A stretch of 64,000 nt of DNA from Sulfurovum sp. (GTDB taxonomy: Bacteria; Campylobacterota; Campylobacteria; Campylobacterales; Sulfurovaceae). Below the pieces are notes generated by a model. It had not been told where the DNA came from. It saw only the letters and a list, made by a program, of their open reading frames with translations, and searched no databases. Location of the stretch: NCBI GenBank assembly GCA_027062365.1, contig JAMOTK010000022.1, positions 62,001 to 126,000 on the forward strand, read 5' to 3'. Positions 16,980 to 26,093 of this stretch are shown in pieces; position 1 is the stretch's first letter; each line of letters begins with the position of its first letter. Made by a program: the position numbers and the translations under genes.

Positions 16980-17312
16980 ATGAAAAAATATATTATAGGA
17001 TTGACATTACTATTAAGTACGGAGTTAGTTATGGCGACTACTCAAGGCACACCTACTACTACAATTACAGCTATAACTACATATCCAAACTCTGTGACTA
17101 TAAGTACAGCAAGTACTAACGGTAATGTAGATAATTGTACTTCCAATGACCCACAAGCAAGACATCAATTAATTCTTCCTTTAACTGATGAGTCAAAAAG
17201 TGTATATGCTGCATTACTTTCAGCTTATGTTAGTGAAGGAAAAGTTAGAATTCTATATAGTGGATGTGTCGCAGGTATCCCTTTAATAATTAGAACAGAT
17301 TTAAAGAAATAG
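16980..17312 (+). CDS. Small secreted protein with two cysteines
   Basis: A 110-aa protein with signal peptide MKKYIIGLTLLLSTELVMA, a Thr-rich stretch, then a compact domain with C53 and C96 that could form a disulfide (VDNCTS and LYSGCVAG). It follows the previous gene by 13 bases with AATAAGGA as ribosome site and is the last gene before a terminator. Not recognised; the S-V-Y-A-A-L-L..G-K-V-R-I-L-Y pattern recalls small secreted beta-sandwich proteins such as toxin B subunits, but only faintly. Confidence 0.68.
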   Translation: MKKYIIGLTLLLSTELVMATTQGTPTTTITAITTYPNSVTISTASTNGNVDNCTSNDPQARHQLILPLTDESKSVYAALLSAYVSEGKVRILYSGCVAGIPLIIRTDLKK

Positions 17313-17316
17313 TTTT

Positions 17317-17352
17317 TAGCAAAGAAATAAAGTGTTTCTTTGCTACTTTTTT
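17317..17352 (+). terminator. Rho-independent terminator ending the forward cluster
   Basis: An 11-bp perfect stem TAGCAAAGAAA / TTTCTTTGCTA (17317-17327 and 17335-17345) with a seven-base loop is followed by CTTTTTT. The T-run is only on the forward side, so it stops transcription from the CotH/VTC block. It reaches the rmlA stop codon of the convergent operon. Confidence 0.85.
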
Positions 17353-18223
17353 ACTTAACCCTCTCAATCAAATACTGACCATACTGATTCTTCTTCAAAG
17401 GTTCAGCCAATTCTAACAGTTTTTCTCTATTTATATACCCCATCTCATAAGCAATCTCTTCTATACATGCAACTTTAAGACCTTGACGGTTTTCAATGGT
17501 TTGTATGAAGTTAGAGGCTTCTAAAAGGCTTTCGTGCGTACCAGTATCTAGCCATGCGTAACCTCTGCCCATGAGTTCTACTCTTAGTCTGTCTTCATTG
17601 AGGTAGTCTTGATTGAGGGTGGTAATCTCTAGTTCTCCTCTATGAGAAGGTTTGACTTCTTTGGATTTAGCTATGACATCGTTAGGATAAAAGTAAAGAC
17701 CTACCACAGCGTAGTTACTTTTAGGCTCTGTAGGCTTTTCTTCTAATGAAGTGACTTTTCCCTCTTCATTAAACTCTGCGACACCATATCTTTCGGGATC
17801 TTGGACATGGTAGCCAAAGACGGTAGCATCGTTTTTTTCTTTGGCATTAATGACCGAAGTGGCTAAGAGTTCTGTAAGACCATGACCATAAAAGATATTA
17901 TCTCCTAAGACCAAACAGACATCATCTTCACCTATAAAGTCTTCTCCCAAGATAAAGGCTTGTGCCAATCCATCGGGAGAGGGTTGCTCTATGTAGCTAA
18001 AAGAGATACCCAAATCAGACCCATCACCTAGAAGCTCTTCAAATCGTGGTAAATCTGTAGGAGTAGAAATGATGAGTATCTCTTTAATACCTGCTAACAT
18101 GAGAACAGAGAGTGGGTAGTAAATCATCGGTTTGTCATAGATGGGTGCTAGTTGCTTTGAGATTCCTTTGGTAATAGGGTACAGTCTTGTGCCTGACCCT
18201 CCTGCTAATATAATACCTTTCAT
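17351..18223 (-). CDS. rmlA: Glucose-1-phosphate thymidylyltransferase
   Basis: Makes dTDP-glucose from dTTP and glucose-1-P, the entry to dTDP-sugars. [20 protein letters not shown] at the N-terminus, [25 protein letters not shown]-like [20 protein letters not shown] and LDTGTHESL are diagnostic; 290 aa is standard. No rmlB, rmlC or rmlD lies in the window, so later steps are elsewhere or another dTDP-sugar is made. Last gene of the reverse sugar-nucleotide run, three bases after galU. Confidence 0.95.
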   Translation of the reverse strand: MKGIILAGGSGTRLYPITKGISKQLAPIYDKPMIYYPLSVLMLAGIKEILIISTPTDLPRFEELLGDGSDLGISFSYIEQPSPDGLAQAFILGEDFIGEDDVCLVLGDNIFYGHGLTELLATSVINAKEKNDATVFGYHVQDPERYGVAEFNEEGKVTSLEEKPTEPKSNYAVVGLYFYPNDVIAKSKEVKPSHRGELEITTLNQDYLNEDRLRVELMGRGYAWLDTGTHESLLEASNFIQTIENRQGLKVACIEEIAYEMGYINREKLLELAEPLKKNQYGQYLIERVK

Positions 18224-18226
18224 TGC

Positions 18227-19066
18227 TTATCCTTTGTCTTTGGTGTTGTTATAAAAATAATTGGTTGCTTCTACAAAGCCATCAACTGAGCCACAATCAA
18301 AACGCTTACCATCAAATTTATAGGCTATGACTTTTCCTGCTTTGGCTTGTACTTTGAGTGCATCGGTAATCTGTATCTCTCCACCTTTTCCTGCTTTTGT
18401 ATCGCGTAAAATATCAAAAATATCAGGGGTCAAGATATAGCGTCCGATGATTGCCATATTGCTAGGGGCATCTTTGGGGTCTGGTTTTTCTACCATATCA
18501 CTGACACGATAGATATTGTCTGTATTGTCTACTAAATGTCCTTCGATGACACCATATTTATGGCTTTGAGAGAGTGCTATCTCTTCAATGGCTACTACCG
18601 AACATTGATAGGTATCATAGATGTCTATCATTTGTTTGAGTACATTGTCTTTGTCTTCATCATGGGTACACAAATCATCTGCTAGTATCACGGCAAAAGG
18701 TTCGCGTCCAATGAGCGTTTCTCCTGTAAGTATGGCATGTCCTAATCCTTTCATTTCTACTTGACGTGTATAGGAAAAGGTACATTGGCTAATGAGTGAA
18801 CGAATTTCTTTTAAAAGAGGCTCTTTACTTGTGCCTTTTATCTGATGTTCTAGTTCATAAGAGATGTCAAAGTGGTCTTCGATGGCACGTTTACCACGAC
18901 CTGTGACGATTGCCATGGTTTTGATATTGGCTTGAAGTGCTTCTTCTACGCCATATTGAATGAGGGGTTTAGTAAGGACAGGGAGCATCTCTTTGGGAGT
19001 GGCTTTGGTAGCAGGAAGAAAACGAGTACCGTATCCCGCTGCAGGGAAAAGACATTTTTTAATCAT
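18227..19066 (-). CDS. galU: UTP-glucose-1-phosphate uridylyltransferase
   Basis: Makes UDP-glucose, the substrate of the GalE encoded upstream. N-terminal FPAAGYGTRFLPATKATPKE, then VLADDLC, MVEKPDPKDAPSNMAIIGRY and FDGKRFDCGSVDGF are the bacterial GalU signatures; 279 aa fits. A 61-base gap with an A/T-rich hairpin (19078-19101) separates it from pgi, so it may have its own promoter. Confidence 0.95.
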   Translation of the reverse strand: MIKKCLFPAAGYGTRFLPATKATPKEMLPVLTKPLIQYGVEEALQANIKTMAIVTGRGKRAIEDHFDISYELEHQIKGTSKEPLLKEIRSLISQCTFSYTRQVEMKGLGHAILTGETLIGREPFAVILADDLCTHDEDKDNVLKQMIDIYDTYQCSVVAIEEIALSQSHKYGVIEGHLVDNTDNIYRVSDMVEKPDPKDAPSNMAIIGRYILTPDIFDILRDTKAGKGGEIQITDALKVQAKAGKVIAYKFDGKRFDCGSVDGFVEATNYFYNNTKDKG

Positions 19067-19127
19067 AGTTTATTTCACTTTATTAGATTATTTTAATAAA
19101 GATTATATCCAAAAGTAGGTTATATTT

Positions 19128-20348
19128 TTATGATAAAGCCTTAAGTTTCTTTTTCAAGATAATTTTGGCTGCTTCTACCCCTGGTTGATTATAGGTATCT
19201 ACATTCATAAGCTCTCCTACAAGAGAGGTCAAAAGTTCATAATAAAATATCAATGCACCTATGTTTTGGGCATCTATTTTAGGAATACTAATCGTATCTA
19301 GGGGGATATTCTCTTCGGCTTGAAGTGCTTCCATGACAGAGTTACACTGCATATTAATCAGCTGTGAAAAGGTTAAATTATTGAGAGAATCCAATTCTTC
19401 AAGATGGGGGAGGGTTGTATTTGGTATTTTAATCTCATCTTGAAAGTCTTCTATTTGTATAAAAGTTACAGATTTATCTCTTGTCCCTTCCATAATGAGC
19501 TGCAAAAATGAGTGTTGGTCTTTGGGTCCGATGAGTCCAATAGGGGTAAGCCCTACATTAAAAGCAGATGAGCGTTGCTTTTTACCCAAGCTTTCGCCCC
19601 AAAGTTGTACATACCATTCACAAAAATATTTGAGTGATTCTGAGTAAGCAAAGAGACAGTTAATATGATATTGGGCATGATTTTTGGCATAAAACAGAGA
19701 TTTTTTGAGAAGTATATCATGTAAGTACCCCTGCTCAAAAAAACTTTTTTTGATAGAAGAAGCCCCAAAGAGTAGGGCTTTTATATCGATACCACACAGA
19801 GCCAAAGGTACAAGACCCACAACAGAAAGGACAGAAAAACGACCTCCTACATGTCTAGGTAAGTGTAAAATAGTGGCATCTATACTATTGGCATACTTTT
19901 CTAAGTCTGATTTGGGGTCTGTGATAAATGTATAGTGTTTTGGGTTGGGTTGTAAGCTAAGGATATATTTATAGATTGCAAACGTTTCTACGGTTGTACC
20001 TGATTTAGAGATAACCAAAAAATGTGTTTTATCTAAATCTATTTCACAAAGGATACCTTTGATATTGATAGGGTCAGTGCTTTCAAAAAAATATAGTTTT
20101 CTCTTTAAATTTTCTACAGGTTTGATAAATTCATACACAGCTTTAGCACCCAAAGAGCTACCACCTATCCCAATGACTGCGATAGATTCGATGTCACAAG
20201 GGATAGTCTCACAGTAAGAAAGTATAGAAGCTATATTATGCTCAGGTAAGTGATAATATCCTATACTCTCTTGCTCTTTTTGTATATTTTCAAAGACAGA
20301 AGAGTTACTGCTGTCTAAGGGTGTATTGAAGTGTAATTTATTTTTCAT
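19128..20348 (-). CDS. pgi: Glucose-6-phosphate isomerase
   Basis: Interconverts glucose-6-P and fructose-6-P, linking glycolytic carbon to the GDP-mannose and UDP-glucose branches encoded here. VIGIGGSSLGAKAVYEF, VISKSGTTVETFA, GGRFSVLSVVGLVPLAL and a C-terminal NTYNQPGVEAAK-like DTYNQPGVEAAK are family marks. At 406 aa it is the short form usual in this phylum. ATGA overlap with the mutase upstream. Confidence 0.95.
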   Translation of the reverse strand: MKNKLHFNTPLDSSNSSVFENIQKEQESIGYYHLPEHNIASILSYCETIPCDIESIAVIGIGGSSLGAKAVYEFIKPVENLKRKLYFFESTDPINIKGILCEIDLDKTHFLVISKSGTTVETFAIYKYILSLQPNPKHYTFITDPKSDLEKYANSIDATILHLPRHVGGRFSVLSVVGLVPLALCGIDIKALLFGASSIKKSFFEQGYLHDILLKKSLFYAKNHAQYHINCLFAYSESLKYFCEWYVQLWGESLGKKQRSSAFNVGLTPIGLIGPKDQHSFLQLIMEGTRDKSVTFIQIEDFQDEIKIPNTTLPHLEELDSLNNLTFSQLINMQCNSVMEALQAEENIPLDTISIPKIDAQNIGALIFYYELLTSLVGELMNVDTYNQPGVEAAKIILKKKLKALS

Positions 20349-21730
20349 AGTGAAGCTTTGGCATCTAAGATGAGGGCATTTACAGCAGACTCATACATTT
20401 TGGCTAAGGTCTCATCGGTAGATTCAAAACGAGTGACTAGAACTGGGGTCGTATTACTAGCCCGTACCAAACCCCAGCCTTTTTCAAAGTTGATTCTTAC
20501 ACCATCTACATCAATGATATTAAGTATTTTAGGGAAATCTTTAGGAGGATTTTTTAAAAGCTCTTTGACTTTATCTATAATCAAAAATTTCTCTTCTTCA
20601 GTGGTTTCTACTTTGATCTCTTCGGTTGAAAATACTTGTGGAAGAGCATCTATCTCATGGTCTAAGTCTATGCCATCAGCAATAAGCTCTAGCATTCGTA
20701 GGGTGGCATAAATGGCATCATCATAGCCAAAATAACGGTGCTTAAAAAAGATATGCCCACTCACTTCACACGCCAAATCAGCATTCGTTTCTTTCATCTT
20801 CACTTTGAGATTGGAGTGTCCTGTTTTGTACATGATAGCCGTTGCCCCACGACGCTCTAGCTCATCATACATCACTTGTGAACACTTCACTTCACCAATG
20901 ACGGTAGGCTTATCCATCTTCATGGCATAAAGCAGTGCCATTTGATCCCCTTTGATATTGTGCTTATGGGTAAGGACTGCGATACGGTCAGCATCGCCAT
21001 CATAGGCAAAAGCAATATCACCACTTTTGTGTAGAAGTGCTTTTATATCGATAAGATTTTTTTCTACCGAAGGGTCTGGATGATGGTTGGGAAATGTGCC
21101 ATCTGGCTCCATATAAAGACCCTCATAGTCAAACTCCAAAGCATCAAATATATCAGAAATGACCGTATCAGCCACACCATTTCCTCCATCTAAGACTATC
21201 TTTTTTGGGAAATTTTTAAGATGAGAAAATTGTTCTACCATATAATTGATATACGGTGTTTTGATGTCCACGTCTATTTTTTGGGTATTGTCTTCTATCT
21301 TCATAGTCTGATTTTGAATAATCTCATCACCCAAAGCATAAATATCTTCTCCAAAAAAGGGGCTTTTATCCACAGTCATTTTAAACCCATTATATTCACT
21401 AGGATTGTGTGACCCTGTAATCATAATAGAGGCATTGGTACGCATACCATTGATGTCGATATAGTTAGAGTAATAGTTGACAGGCGTAGCTACCATACCC
21501 ATATCAAGTACCGTACATCCTGCTTTATTGAGTCCTGAGGTAAGATAATCTCGTAAGATTGGAGAATGTGAACGTGCATCGTATCCGATAGAGACAATTT
21601 TTTGACCATTTTCATTGGCTTGAATTTTTTGTCCCAAGAAGTATCCAATGAGCTTTATAGAAGTCTCATGAAGCTCTTTCTCAAAAATTCCTCTAATATC
21701 ATATTCTCTAAATATACTTTTTTGTATCAT
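20345..21730 (-). CDS. manB: Phosphomannomutase / phosphoglucomutase
   Basis: Moves phosphate between C6 and C1 of mannose or glucose, feeding ManC, GalU and RmlA. FREYDIRGIFEKEL begins the protein. The active phosphoserine is in TGSHNPSEYNGFK; the metal loop is DGDADRIAV; sugar specificity loop GEVKCSQ; and a C-terminal RASNTTPVLVTRFE binds phosphate. 461 aa fits AlgC/ManB. Four-base overlaps on both sides join it to galE and pgi. Confidence 0.93.
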   Translation of the reverse strand: MIQKSIFREYDIRGIFEKELHETSIKLIGYFLGQKIQANENGQKIVSIGYDARSHSPILRDYLTSGLNKAGCTVLDMGMVATPVNYYSNYIDINGMRTNASIMITGSHNPSEYNGFKMTVDKSPFFGEDIYALGDEIIQNQTMKIEDNTQKIDVDIKTPYINYMVEQFSHLKNFPKKIVLDGGNGVADTVISDIFDALEFDYEGLYMEPDGTFPNHHPDPSVEKNLIDIKALLHKSGDIAFAYDGDADRIAVLTHKHNIKGDQMALLYAMKMDKPTVIGEVKCSQVMYDELERRGATAIMYKTGHSNLKVKMKETNADLACEVSGHIFFKHRYFGYDDAIYATLRMLELIADGIDLDHEIDALPQVFSTEEIKVETTEEEKFLIIDKVKELLKNPPKDFPKILNIIDVDGVRINFEKGWGLVRASNTTPVLVTRFESTDETLAKMYESAVNALILDAKASL

Positions 21731-22746
21731 ACGTCTTCCTTGTATCCATTTGGATTATTTGATTGCCATCGCCAACTGTCTTTACACATCGTATAGACAT
21801 CTTTTTTTGCTTCCCAATCCAATATTTCTTTTGCATAGCTTGGGTCTGCGTAACATGTGGCTATATCTCCTGCTCGTCTAGGTACGATAGTGTAAGGGAC
21901 TTTTTTACCTGAAGCTTTTTCAAAGTTTTTGACCATTTCTAAGACAGAATACCCATTGCCTGTGCCTAAGTTAATGGTCATTACTTCAGTAAATTGTGCA
22001 ATTTTTTCTATGGCTTTGACATGACCCATGGCTAAATCCATGACGTGTATATAGTCACGAACCCCTGTACCATCCATGGTATCATAGTCATCGCCAAAGA
22101 TATTGAGTGTTTTTAATTTACCTACAGCTGTTTGTGCAATGTAAGGCATGAGATTATTGGGTAAGCCCAAAGGGTCTTCTCCTATAGTCCCACTAGGATG
22201 AGCACCCACGGGATTGAAATATCGAAGCAATACAATCTTCCAACTCGTATCAGATACATATATATCTCTTAGTATCTCTTCTATAAAAAGTTTGCTTCTT
22301 CCATAAGGATTGGTAGCAGAGGTAGGAAAATCTTCTTTGATAGGTGTGGTTTCTGGGTCTCCATACACAGTAGCAGAAGAGGAAAATACGATAGATTTAC
22401 ACTGATATTTTGCCATGACTTCACACAATGTAATCGTACCTACAATATTGTTATCATAATACTTTAGAGGCTTTGAAACAGACTCTCCTACTGCTTTGAG
22501 TCCAGCAAAATGAATAACAGCATCAATATCATATTGCTCAAATACAGAGGATAAATCATCTTTATTTCTAATATCACCTTGTACAAAAGGGATAGACTCT
22601 CCTACAATACGCTCCACACGGAGGATAGCTTCTTTTGAGGCATTGCTTAAATTGTCAAATATAATAATATCCTGACCCATCTCTTTAAGAAGTATCACGG
22701 TATGTGAGCCTATATATCCAGCCCCACCTGTCACTAAAATAGCCAT
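21727..22746 (-). CDS. galE: UDP-glucose 4-epimerase
   Basis: Interconverts UDP-glucose and UDP-galactose. NAD-binding GGAGYIGSHTV at the N-terminus, FSSSATVYGDP with the catalytic Ser/Thr, the Y-x3-K pair in NPYGRSKLFIEEIL, and RYFNPVGAHPSG are typical of GalE; 339 aa is standard. First gene of the reverse galE-manB-pgi unit. Provides galactose or similar residues for the polysaccharide. Confidence 0.95.
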   Translation of the reverse strand: MAILVTGGAGYIGSHTVILLKEMGQDIIIFDNLSNASKEAILRVERIVGESIPFVQGDIRNKDDLSSVFEQYDIDAVIHFAGLKAVGESVSKPLKYYDNNIVGTITLCEVMAKYQCKSIVFSSSATVYGDPETTPIKEDFPTSATNPYGRSKLFIEEILRDIYVSDTSWKIVLLRYFNPVGAHPSGTIGEDPLGLPNNLMPYIAQTAVGKLKTLNIFGDDYDTMDGTGVRDYIHVMDLAMGHVKAIEKIAQFTEVMTINLGTGNGYSVLEMVKNFEKASGKKVPYTIVPRRAGDIATCYADPSYAKEILDWEAKKDVYTMCKDSWRWQSNNPNGYKEDV

Positions 22747-22813
22747 ATCTTATATCCTTTATTTACTTTATAACTAGAATTATAGCAGTAAAAACTAAGT
22801 TTTTAAAATTATT

Positions 22814-23095
22814 TTAATCAGCAGGTCTATAATTGTTTTCTTTTTCTAAGCGTTCTTGTCGTATGGCTTCTTTATGAGCTTCTTTGTGGGCTTTTTTCTT
22901 TTCATACGCTTCACGTTTTTTTTGCATCATCACAGCATCTTGTAAATCTTCTTCGTTGTCATGACGCACGGCATCTATAAATTTACTATGGTCATCAAAT
23001 TGACCTGTCTTTACAGCCCACAGTAGGGCGACCAATCCAATAGCACCTAAAAATGTAGAGATACCAATCATCATTATTACTATACCTTCACTCAT
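22814..23095 (-). CDS. ccoS: cbb3-type cytochrome oxidase maturation protein
   Basis: Small inner-membrane protein needed for cbb3 oxidase assembly. A single membrane helix at about 5-27 is followed by WAVKTGQFDDHSKFIDAVRHD, the CcoS hallmark, and a long Lys/Glu tail. I prefer the second ATG (23095), because AAAGGA sits six bases ahead of it; the ATG at 23101 overlaps that site. It overlaps ccoI by eight bases. Confidence 0.9.
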   Translation of the reverse strand: MSEGIVIMMIGISTFLGAIGLVALLWAVKTGQFDDHSKFIDAVRHDNEEDLQDAVMMQKKREAYEKKKAHKEAHKEAIRQERLEKENNYRPAD

Positions 23096-25511
23096 ATACA
23101 TCCTTTAATTTCAAATTTTTAATACGCAGTGAATTTCCCACCACCACCAAAGAGCTAAGACTCATAGAAAGTGCCGCTACCAAAGGATTGACAAAGCCAA
23201 ATACAGCCAGTGGAACAGCCACCATATTATATATCAAAGAGAAGCCTAGATTCTCTTTGATAGCTCTAAATGTACGGCGTGAAAGTCTAAATGCTTCATA
23301 GAGGCTTAATGGCTTCTCATCTAGTAGTACAATATCACTCACAGAGATAGCAATATCAGCACCTTGACCCATGGCAATAGCAATATCTGATGAGGCTAGG
23401 GCAATGGCATCATTAATCCCATCTCCTACCATCACCACTTTATGCCCTTTTTGATGATATGATACTATTTTAGAGGCTTTGTCTTGGGGTAAAAGTTTGC
23501 TATATACTTCTTCAATACCTACTTCTAGGGCTACTTTTTTGGCACTTTGTTCGTGGTCGCCTGTGAGCATAATCACTTTGATTCCCAAAGATTGTATATT
23601 GTTTATGGCTTCTTTTGCTCCCTCTCTTATGGTGTCTGTGAGTTCAAATTGAGCTATGAGTTGTCCATCAATACAAAAGAAAAAAAGAGAATTTTGAGAA
23701 TTGTCTTCTACTTCTATACCCAAATCTAAAAGCAATGAAGCATTGCCACCTAAGAGTGTCTGATTTTGATAGATAGCCTGTATCCCTTTGGCTTCTATGC
23801 TTTTTATCTCTTCTAATGATAAATCTTTTAAGTCTTCATATTGACGTTGCATATAGGCTTTGATGCCTTTTGAGATAGGATGATTAGAGGTAGAGACTAA
23901 GGCATAGAGTAAAGAGGGGTTAAATGTATGATGTACCATGGCATTTACGACAGAGGGCTTACCTTGGGTGATTGTGCCTGTTTTATCTAGGGCTAGTATA
24001 TCAGCTTTTGCCATGGTCTCCAAAAAAGAAGCTTCCTTAAACAAGATACCCCTTTTTGCTGCAATACCAATACCCACGAGTGTTGCCATAGGTGTTGCCA
24101 AGCCTAAAGCACAAGGACAAGCGATAACAATCACAGAAATTCCTACGATTAAAGCTATCTCAAAACTATCTACAAAGAGATACCACCCTAGAAAAGTAAG
24201 TAAAGCGATGAGTAAAATAACACTAGAAAAATAGCCAGATATTTTGTTTGCAAGTTGTTCTATTTGAGGTTTTTTGCTAATAGAATCTTCTAATAAAGAG
24301 ACGATAGATGTGAGCATAGAATCAGCCACACCTTTACTAGCCTTATACTGCACAAGCGAATCTAAGCACAAAGACCCACTCATGATACTATCTCCTACAC
24401 GTTTATAAACAGGCTCATTTTCTCCTGTAAGCGAACTTTCATCAAAAGAGCCTTCTCCGTGGCTGACTATGCCATCAATGACTACCTTTTCTCCAGATTT
24501 TAGTTCTATGATATCGCCTATGATGACATTTTCTATAGACACTAATTCTGTAGAAACCAATGATCTATTACTATCTCGTAGTACGGTCACTTCTGTAGGG
24601 GTGCTTCCCATGAGACCATCTAGGGTATCTACGGCGTGTTTTTTGCTGAGTACTTCAAGGTATTTTCCGACTAAGACAAAAGTAATAATCATCACTACCG
24701 AATCAAAATAAACTTCGCCTCTTTGGGTAAGCATGGCATAGATAGAATACAGATAGGCAGACAATGCCCCAGATGCCACTAATGTATCCATATTTACAAT
24801 GTTATTTTTGTATCCATAGTATGCACCCCTAAAAAATATCCATCCAGAGTAAAAAAGTACAGGTGTAGCTAGGATGAATTGGGAAACATTGAGTATGTTT
24901 TTAAATGATTGTTCAATCCCTGAAAAATATCCTGCATAATGAGCCACAGCCAACCACATAATATTCATCGCCCCAAATACAGCCACTAAGATACGAGAAT
25001 AATAGATTTTACGTGTAGCCATCGCACGTTCTTCTTGAAGTTTTGGGTCATAAGGGTAGGCATTGTAACCAATAGCACGTATTGTTTGTATAATATGTGA
25101 AAGCTTTACTTCATCCCCATCCCATACTACTTTGGCTTTATGATTGCTATAATTGATGGAGGCTTCTAAAATACCCTCTGTGTTGTGAAGTACTTTTTCA
25201 TTGAGCCATACACAAGCAGAACAATGAATCCCCTCTATGATGAGGTGTATCTCATTGCGTCCTTCTTTATCTATATGGATATATTTGTTTTTGAAGCCTT
25301 CTAGGTCAAACTTTTCCAAATCATCATGATGCTCTATAGCAGGTTGAAGGGTGGTATCTCCTAATTTATCATAAAAAGTATCTAATCCCTCATCATTGAG
25401 CAGATGAAACACTCCTTGACAGCCTTTACAACAAAAATAGTGTGGCTCTTCATCTATCATCACATCTTTAGAAAAAGTAAGATTACAATGGGTACAAGCA
25501 ACATCTATCAA
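23088..25511 (-). CDS. ccoI: Copper-type P1B ATPase for cbb3 oxidase maturation
   Basis: An 807-aa inner-membrane heavy-metal pump. The N-terminus has a Cys-rich metal-binding domain (CTHCN and CCKGC), then an HMA domain (IHCSACVWL). Eight membrane segments include the CPC motif in IACPCALGLATP. The catalytic core has DKTGTITQG with the phosphorylated Asp, then GDGINDAIALA. Coupling to ccoS shows its role in supplying copper to cbb3 oxidase rather than detoxification. Confidence 0.93.
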   Translation of the reverse strand: MIDVACTHCNLTFSKDVMIDEEPHYFCCKGCQGVFHLLNDEGLDTFYDKLGDTTLQPAIEHHDDLEKFDLEGFKNKYIHIDKEGRNEIHLIIEGIHCSACVWLNEKVLHNTEGILEASINYSNHKAKVVWDGDEVKLSHIIQTIRAIGYNAYPYDPKLQEERAMATRKIYYSRILVAVFGAMNIMWLAVAHYAGYFSGIEQSFKNILNVSQFILATPVLFYSGWIFFRGAYYGYKNNIVNMDTLVASGALSAYLYSIYAMLTQRGEVYFDSVVMIITFVLVGKYLEVLSKKHAVDTLDGLMGSTPTEVTVLRDSNRSLVSTELVSIENVIIGDIIELKSGEKVVIDGIVSHGEGSFDESSLTGENEPVYKRVGDSIMSGSLCLDSLVQYKASKGVADSMLTSIVSLLEDSISKKPQIEQLANKISGYFSSVILLIALLTFLGWYLFVDSFEIALIVGISVIVIACPCALGLATPMATLVGIGIAAKRGILFKEASFLETMAKADILALDKTGTITQGKPSVVNAMVHHTFNPSLLYALVSTSNHPISKGIKAYMQRQYEDLKDLSLEEIKSIEAKGIQAIYQNQTLLGGNASLLLDLGIEVEDNSQNSLFFFCIDGQLIAQFELTDTIREGAKEAINNIQSLGIKVIMLTGDHEQSAKKVALEVGIEEVYSKLLPQDKASKIVSYHQKGHKVVMVGDGINDAIALASSDIAIAMGQGADIAISVSDIVLLDEKPLSLYEAFRLSRRTFRAIKENLGFSLIYNMVAVPLAVFGFVNPLVAALSMSLSSLVVVGNSLRIKNLKLKDVYE

Positions 25512-25600
25512 GTGTTATCCTTAGTATAAGTTTAGAAAAATAATAAGATATTGTATCTAAAATTGAGGTTTATTTTAGTTAAAAAGAGTAGAATCCATTT

Positions 25601-25990
25601 ATGGAAAATTTATATATTTTGGTCTTATTACTTATATTAGCAGAATTATTTGAAGCTTTGATGCAAAGGGCTTCTACACTTTTGGGTATTTTAGAAAATC
25701 TTTATGGCTATTATCAAAAGAGTGTTTTTTTGTTTTTTTTGATGCATCCTAGTTTTTATCTGATACTTTTTATTATACTTCTTACGGATATACTAAATAT
25801 AAGTATGATATTTTTATTGACATTAAAAGTATTTGATATATTTTATAAGTTAGAATTAATCAAAAAGGTATTTATAGATGGGGTAGTCTCCGAGGCTATC
25901 TCTGGAATATTGCTCTTAAAAGTTCCTCCATGGTTCTTTTTGATAGGATTATTTACCTATCCTCCTTTATTATATATGGCATTGCTTTGA
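25601..25990 (+). CDS. Small hydrophobic membrane protein
   Basis: A 129-aa protein with about four membrane helices, few charged residues and no recognised motif. It is divergent from ccoI and lies just ahead of rho, whose likely -35 box overlaps its last codons. No function proposed. Confidence 0.6.
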   Translation: MENLYILVLLLILAELFEALMQRASTLLGILENLYGYYQKSVFLFFLMHPSFYLILFIILLTDILNISMIFLLTLKVFDIFYKLELIKKVFIDGVVSEAISGILLLKVPPWFFLIGLFTYPPLLYMALL

Positions 25991-26015
25991 CCTTTCAGCT
26001 AAAAAGCAATATAAT
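25987..26015 (+). promoter_or_regulatory. Sigma-70-type promoter of rho
   Basis: TTGACC (25987-25992), 17 bases, then TATAAT (26010-26015). This is the best two-box promoter in the window. It leaves a leader of about 70 bases before rho, where Rho autoregulation commonly acts. Confidence 0.7.
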
Positions 26016-26093
26016 ACCCTTACTACAAACATGAAAATAGATATATTTTGATGTAATAATCTTCACCATCCATATCCAAACACAAGAGGAAAT

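Noticed and set aside
19078-19101. CTTTATTA / TAATAAAG hairpin between galU and pgi as a terminator
   Set aside because: The stem is all A/T except the outer pair, and no T-run follows on the reverse strand; too weak to call.
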